Shown: piece by piece, positions 4,501 to 5,198 of the stretch
How the letters are laid out: each line of letters starts with the position of its first letter
How positions within the stretch are numbered: position 1 is the stretch's first letter
Origin: a bacterium
GTDB lineage: Bacteria > Planctomycetota > JACOTG01 > JAUIME01
Direction: 5' to 3'
Assembly (NCBI GenBank): GCA_030433195.1
Contig: JAUIME010000423.1
Span: 1 to 5,198, forward strand
Length of the DNA stretch: 5,198 nt
Position numbers and translations under genes: made by a program
The notes under the pieces: generated by a model
Seen by the model: the letters and a program-made list of their open reading frames with translations, nothing else
What the model was told of the DNA's origin: nothing
The model's database searches: none

Positions 4501-5198
4501 TCACGGGATCAGCGCGAGCTGTTTGCGGGCTTCTTTCGCGTACTCCGAATCGGGTGCGAACTCGACGATCTTGTCGATGTACTCGCGGGCTTCGTCGTAC
4601 TTGCGGGCCTTCATGAAACCGCGAACGTAGTTCATCCATCCCGAGCACTTGTCGTCGATCTCGGCGGTTCGGATCTTCTTCATCGTCGCGGAGTCGCTCG
4701 CGAGTCGGTCAAGCGCCGACTTCGCGCGTCGACTCGCGTCCGTTCCGTCGTACTTTTCGACGATCGATTGAAACGCCTTGTACGCCTCGTAGACGTCACC
4801 CTTCTCGAGATCTCGCTCGCCTCGTTCGAGCATGTCGTCGGCGCGGTCGGCGTCCTTCCCGGCGGCGCGGGCGCGGGCGACCGACGGATCCTTCGCGAGT
4901 CGCCGGTGGCGCTGCGCGGCGTCGGCCGCCACGTCGAAGCCCTCGAACTTCGAGACGACCTCGTCGAGGATCCGCAACGCATCGAGCGGTCGGCCGGCCT
5001 CTTCGAACACGTCTGCGAGCCGCATTCGATCCGCGGCGAGGGATTGCATGTGCGTGAGGTAGCGACCGGCCAAGTCTTTCGCCTCGGCACGCGGATCACC
5101 CTTCTGAACACGCTCGAAAGCGTCGCGTGCCTTCGCGTACTCGCCGTCGAGGTAGGCGGCCGTCGCCTCGAAGAAGACCGCGGCCATGCGCTCGGCCT
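4501..5198 (-). CDS. TPR-like helical-repeat protein, C-terminal part (5' end outside window)
   Basis: An open frame on the minus strand enters from the right edge and stops at 4501-4503. An internal ATG at 5187 gives 228 residues, but the frame stays open beyond it (A-E-R before the Met), so the true start is probably outside. The protein is almost all alpha-helical and charged, with TPR-like units: GEYAKARDAFERVQKGDP (15-32), GRPLDALRILDEVVSKFEG (65-83), GDVYEAYKAFQSIVEKYDGT (130-149) and ARKYDEAREYIDKIVEFAPDSEYAKEA (194-220). TPR arrays are protein-binding scaffolds, and in Gram-negatives many are periplasmic or envelope-associated. Without the N-terminus no signal peptide or partner domain can be seen. 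One cysteine (Cys181, in DDKCSGW) lies between the repeats. It is convergent with the asparaginase gene, with only 15 bases between stops. Its specific function is unknown. Confidence 0.8.
   Translation of the reverse strand, partial: AERMAAVFFEATAAYLDGEYAKARDAFERVQKGDPRAEAKDLAGRYLTHMQSLAADRMRLADVFEEAGRPLDALRILDEVVSKFEGFDVAADAAQRHRRLAKDPSVARARAAGKDADRADDMLERGERDLEKGDVYEAYKAFQSIVEKYDGTDASRRAKSALDRLASDSATMKKIRTAEIDDKCSGWMNYVRGFMKARKYDEAREYIDKIVEFAPDSEYAKEARKQLALIP

Overview
The window is compact, GC-rich bacterial DNA. It has short intergenic gaps, Shine-Dalgarno sites in front of most genes, and a Tat-exported enzyme. No gene fixes the lineage. The mix of a Nramp-like transporter with a non-canonical metal site, a small DUF6941-like protein, a Tat-exported glycosylasparaginase and TPR-like proteins fits Planctomycetota or a related little-studied Gram-negative phylum. 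That placement is a guess. I see no mobile element, CRISPR array, tRNA or rRNA, and no sign of recent transfer.

Layout. At the left edge is the N-terminus of an ABC transporter ATPase on the minus strand. It is divergent from an 11-TM Nramp-family transporter on the plus strand. The 236-base gap between them holds two back-to-back promoter candidates and a 12-base perfect palindrome. Next on the plus strand come a 142-residue protein of unknown function (DUF6941-like), a promoter-bearing gap of about 240 bases, ribosomal protein L3 (rplC), the RNA polymerase omega subunit (rpoZ), and a Tat-exported asparaginase of the glycosylasparaginase family. The last gene ends 15 bases from the 3' end of a convergent minus-strand gene. 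That gene encodes a TPR-like helical-repeat protein and runs off the right edge.

How the genes relate. rplC and rpoZ look like a small growth-linked transcription unit driven by the best promoter in the window (TTGACA, 16 bases, TAGACT). The leader of about 92 bases carries a bulged hairpin. This is the most unusual feature: rplC normally sits between rpsJ and rplD in the S10 operon, and here neither is present. The other genes seem to be independent units. The transporter lacks the side-chain metal ligands of classical Nramp proteins. The asparaginase keeps its catalytic residues but has Gly-Gly-Thr where glycosylasparaginases have His-Asp-Thr at the self-cleavage site. I found no clear undescribed multi-gene system. 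The best leads are the displaced rplC with its leader, the altered Nramp site, and a recurring TGCTA-type extended -10 motif.
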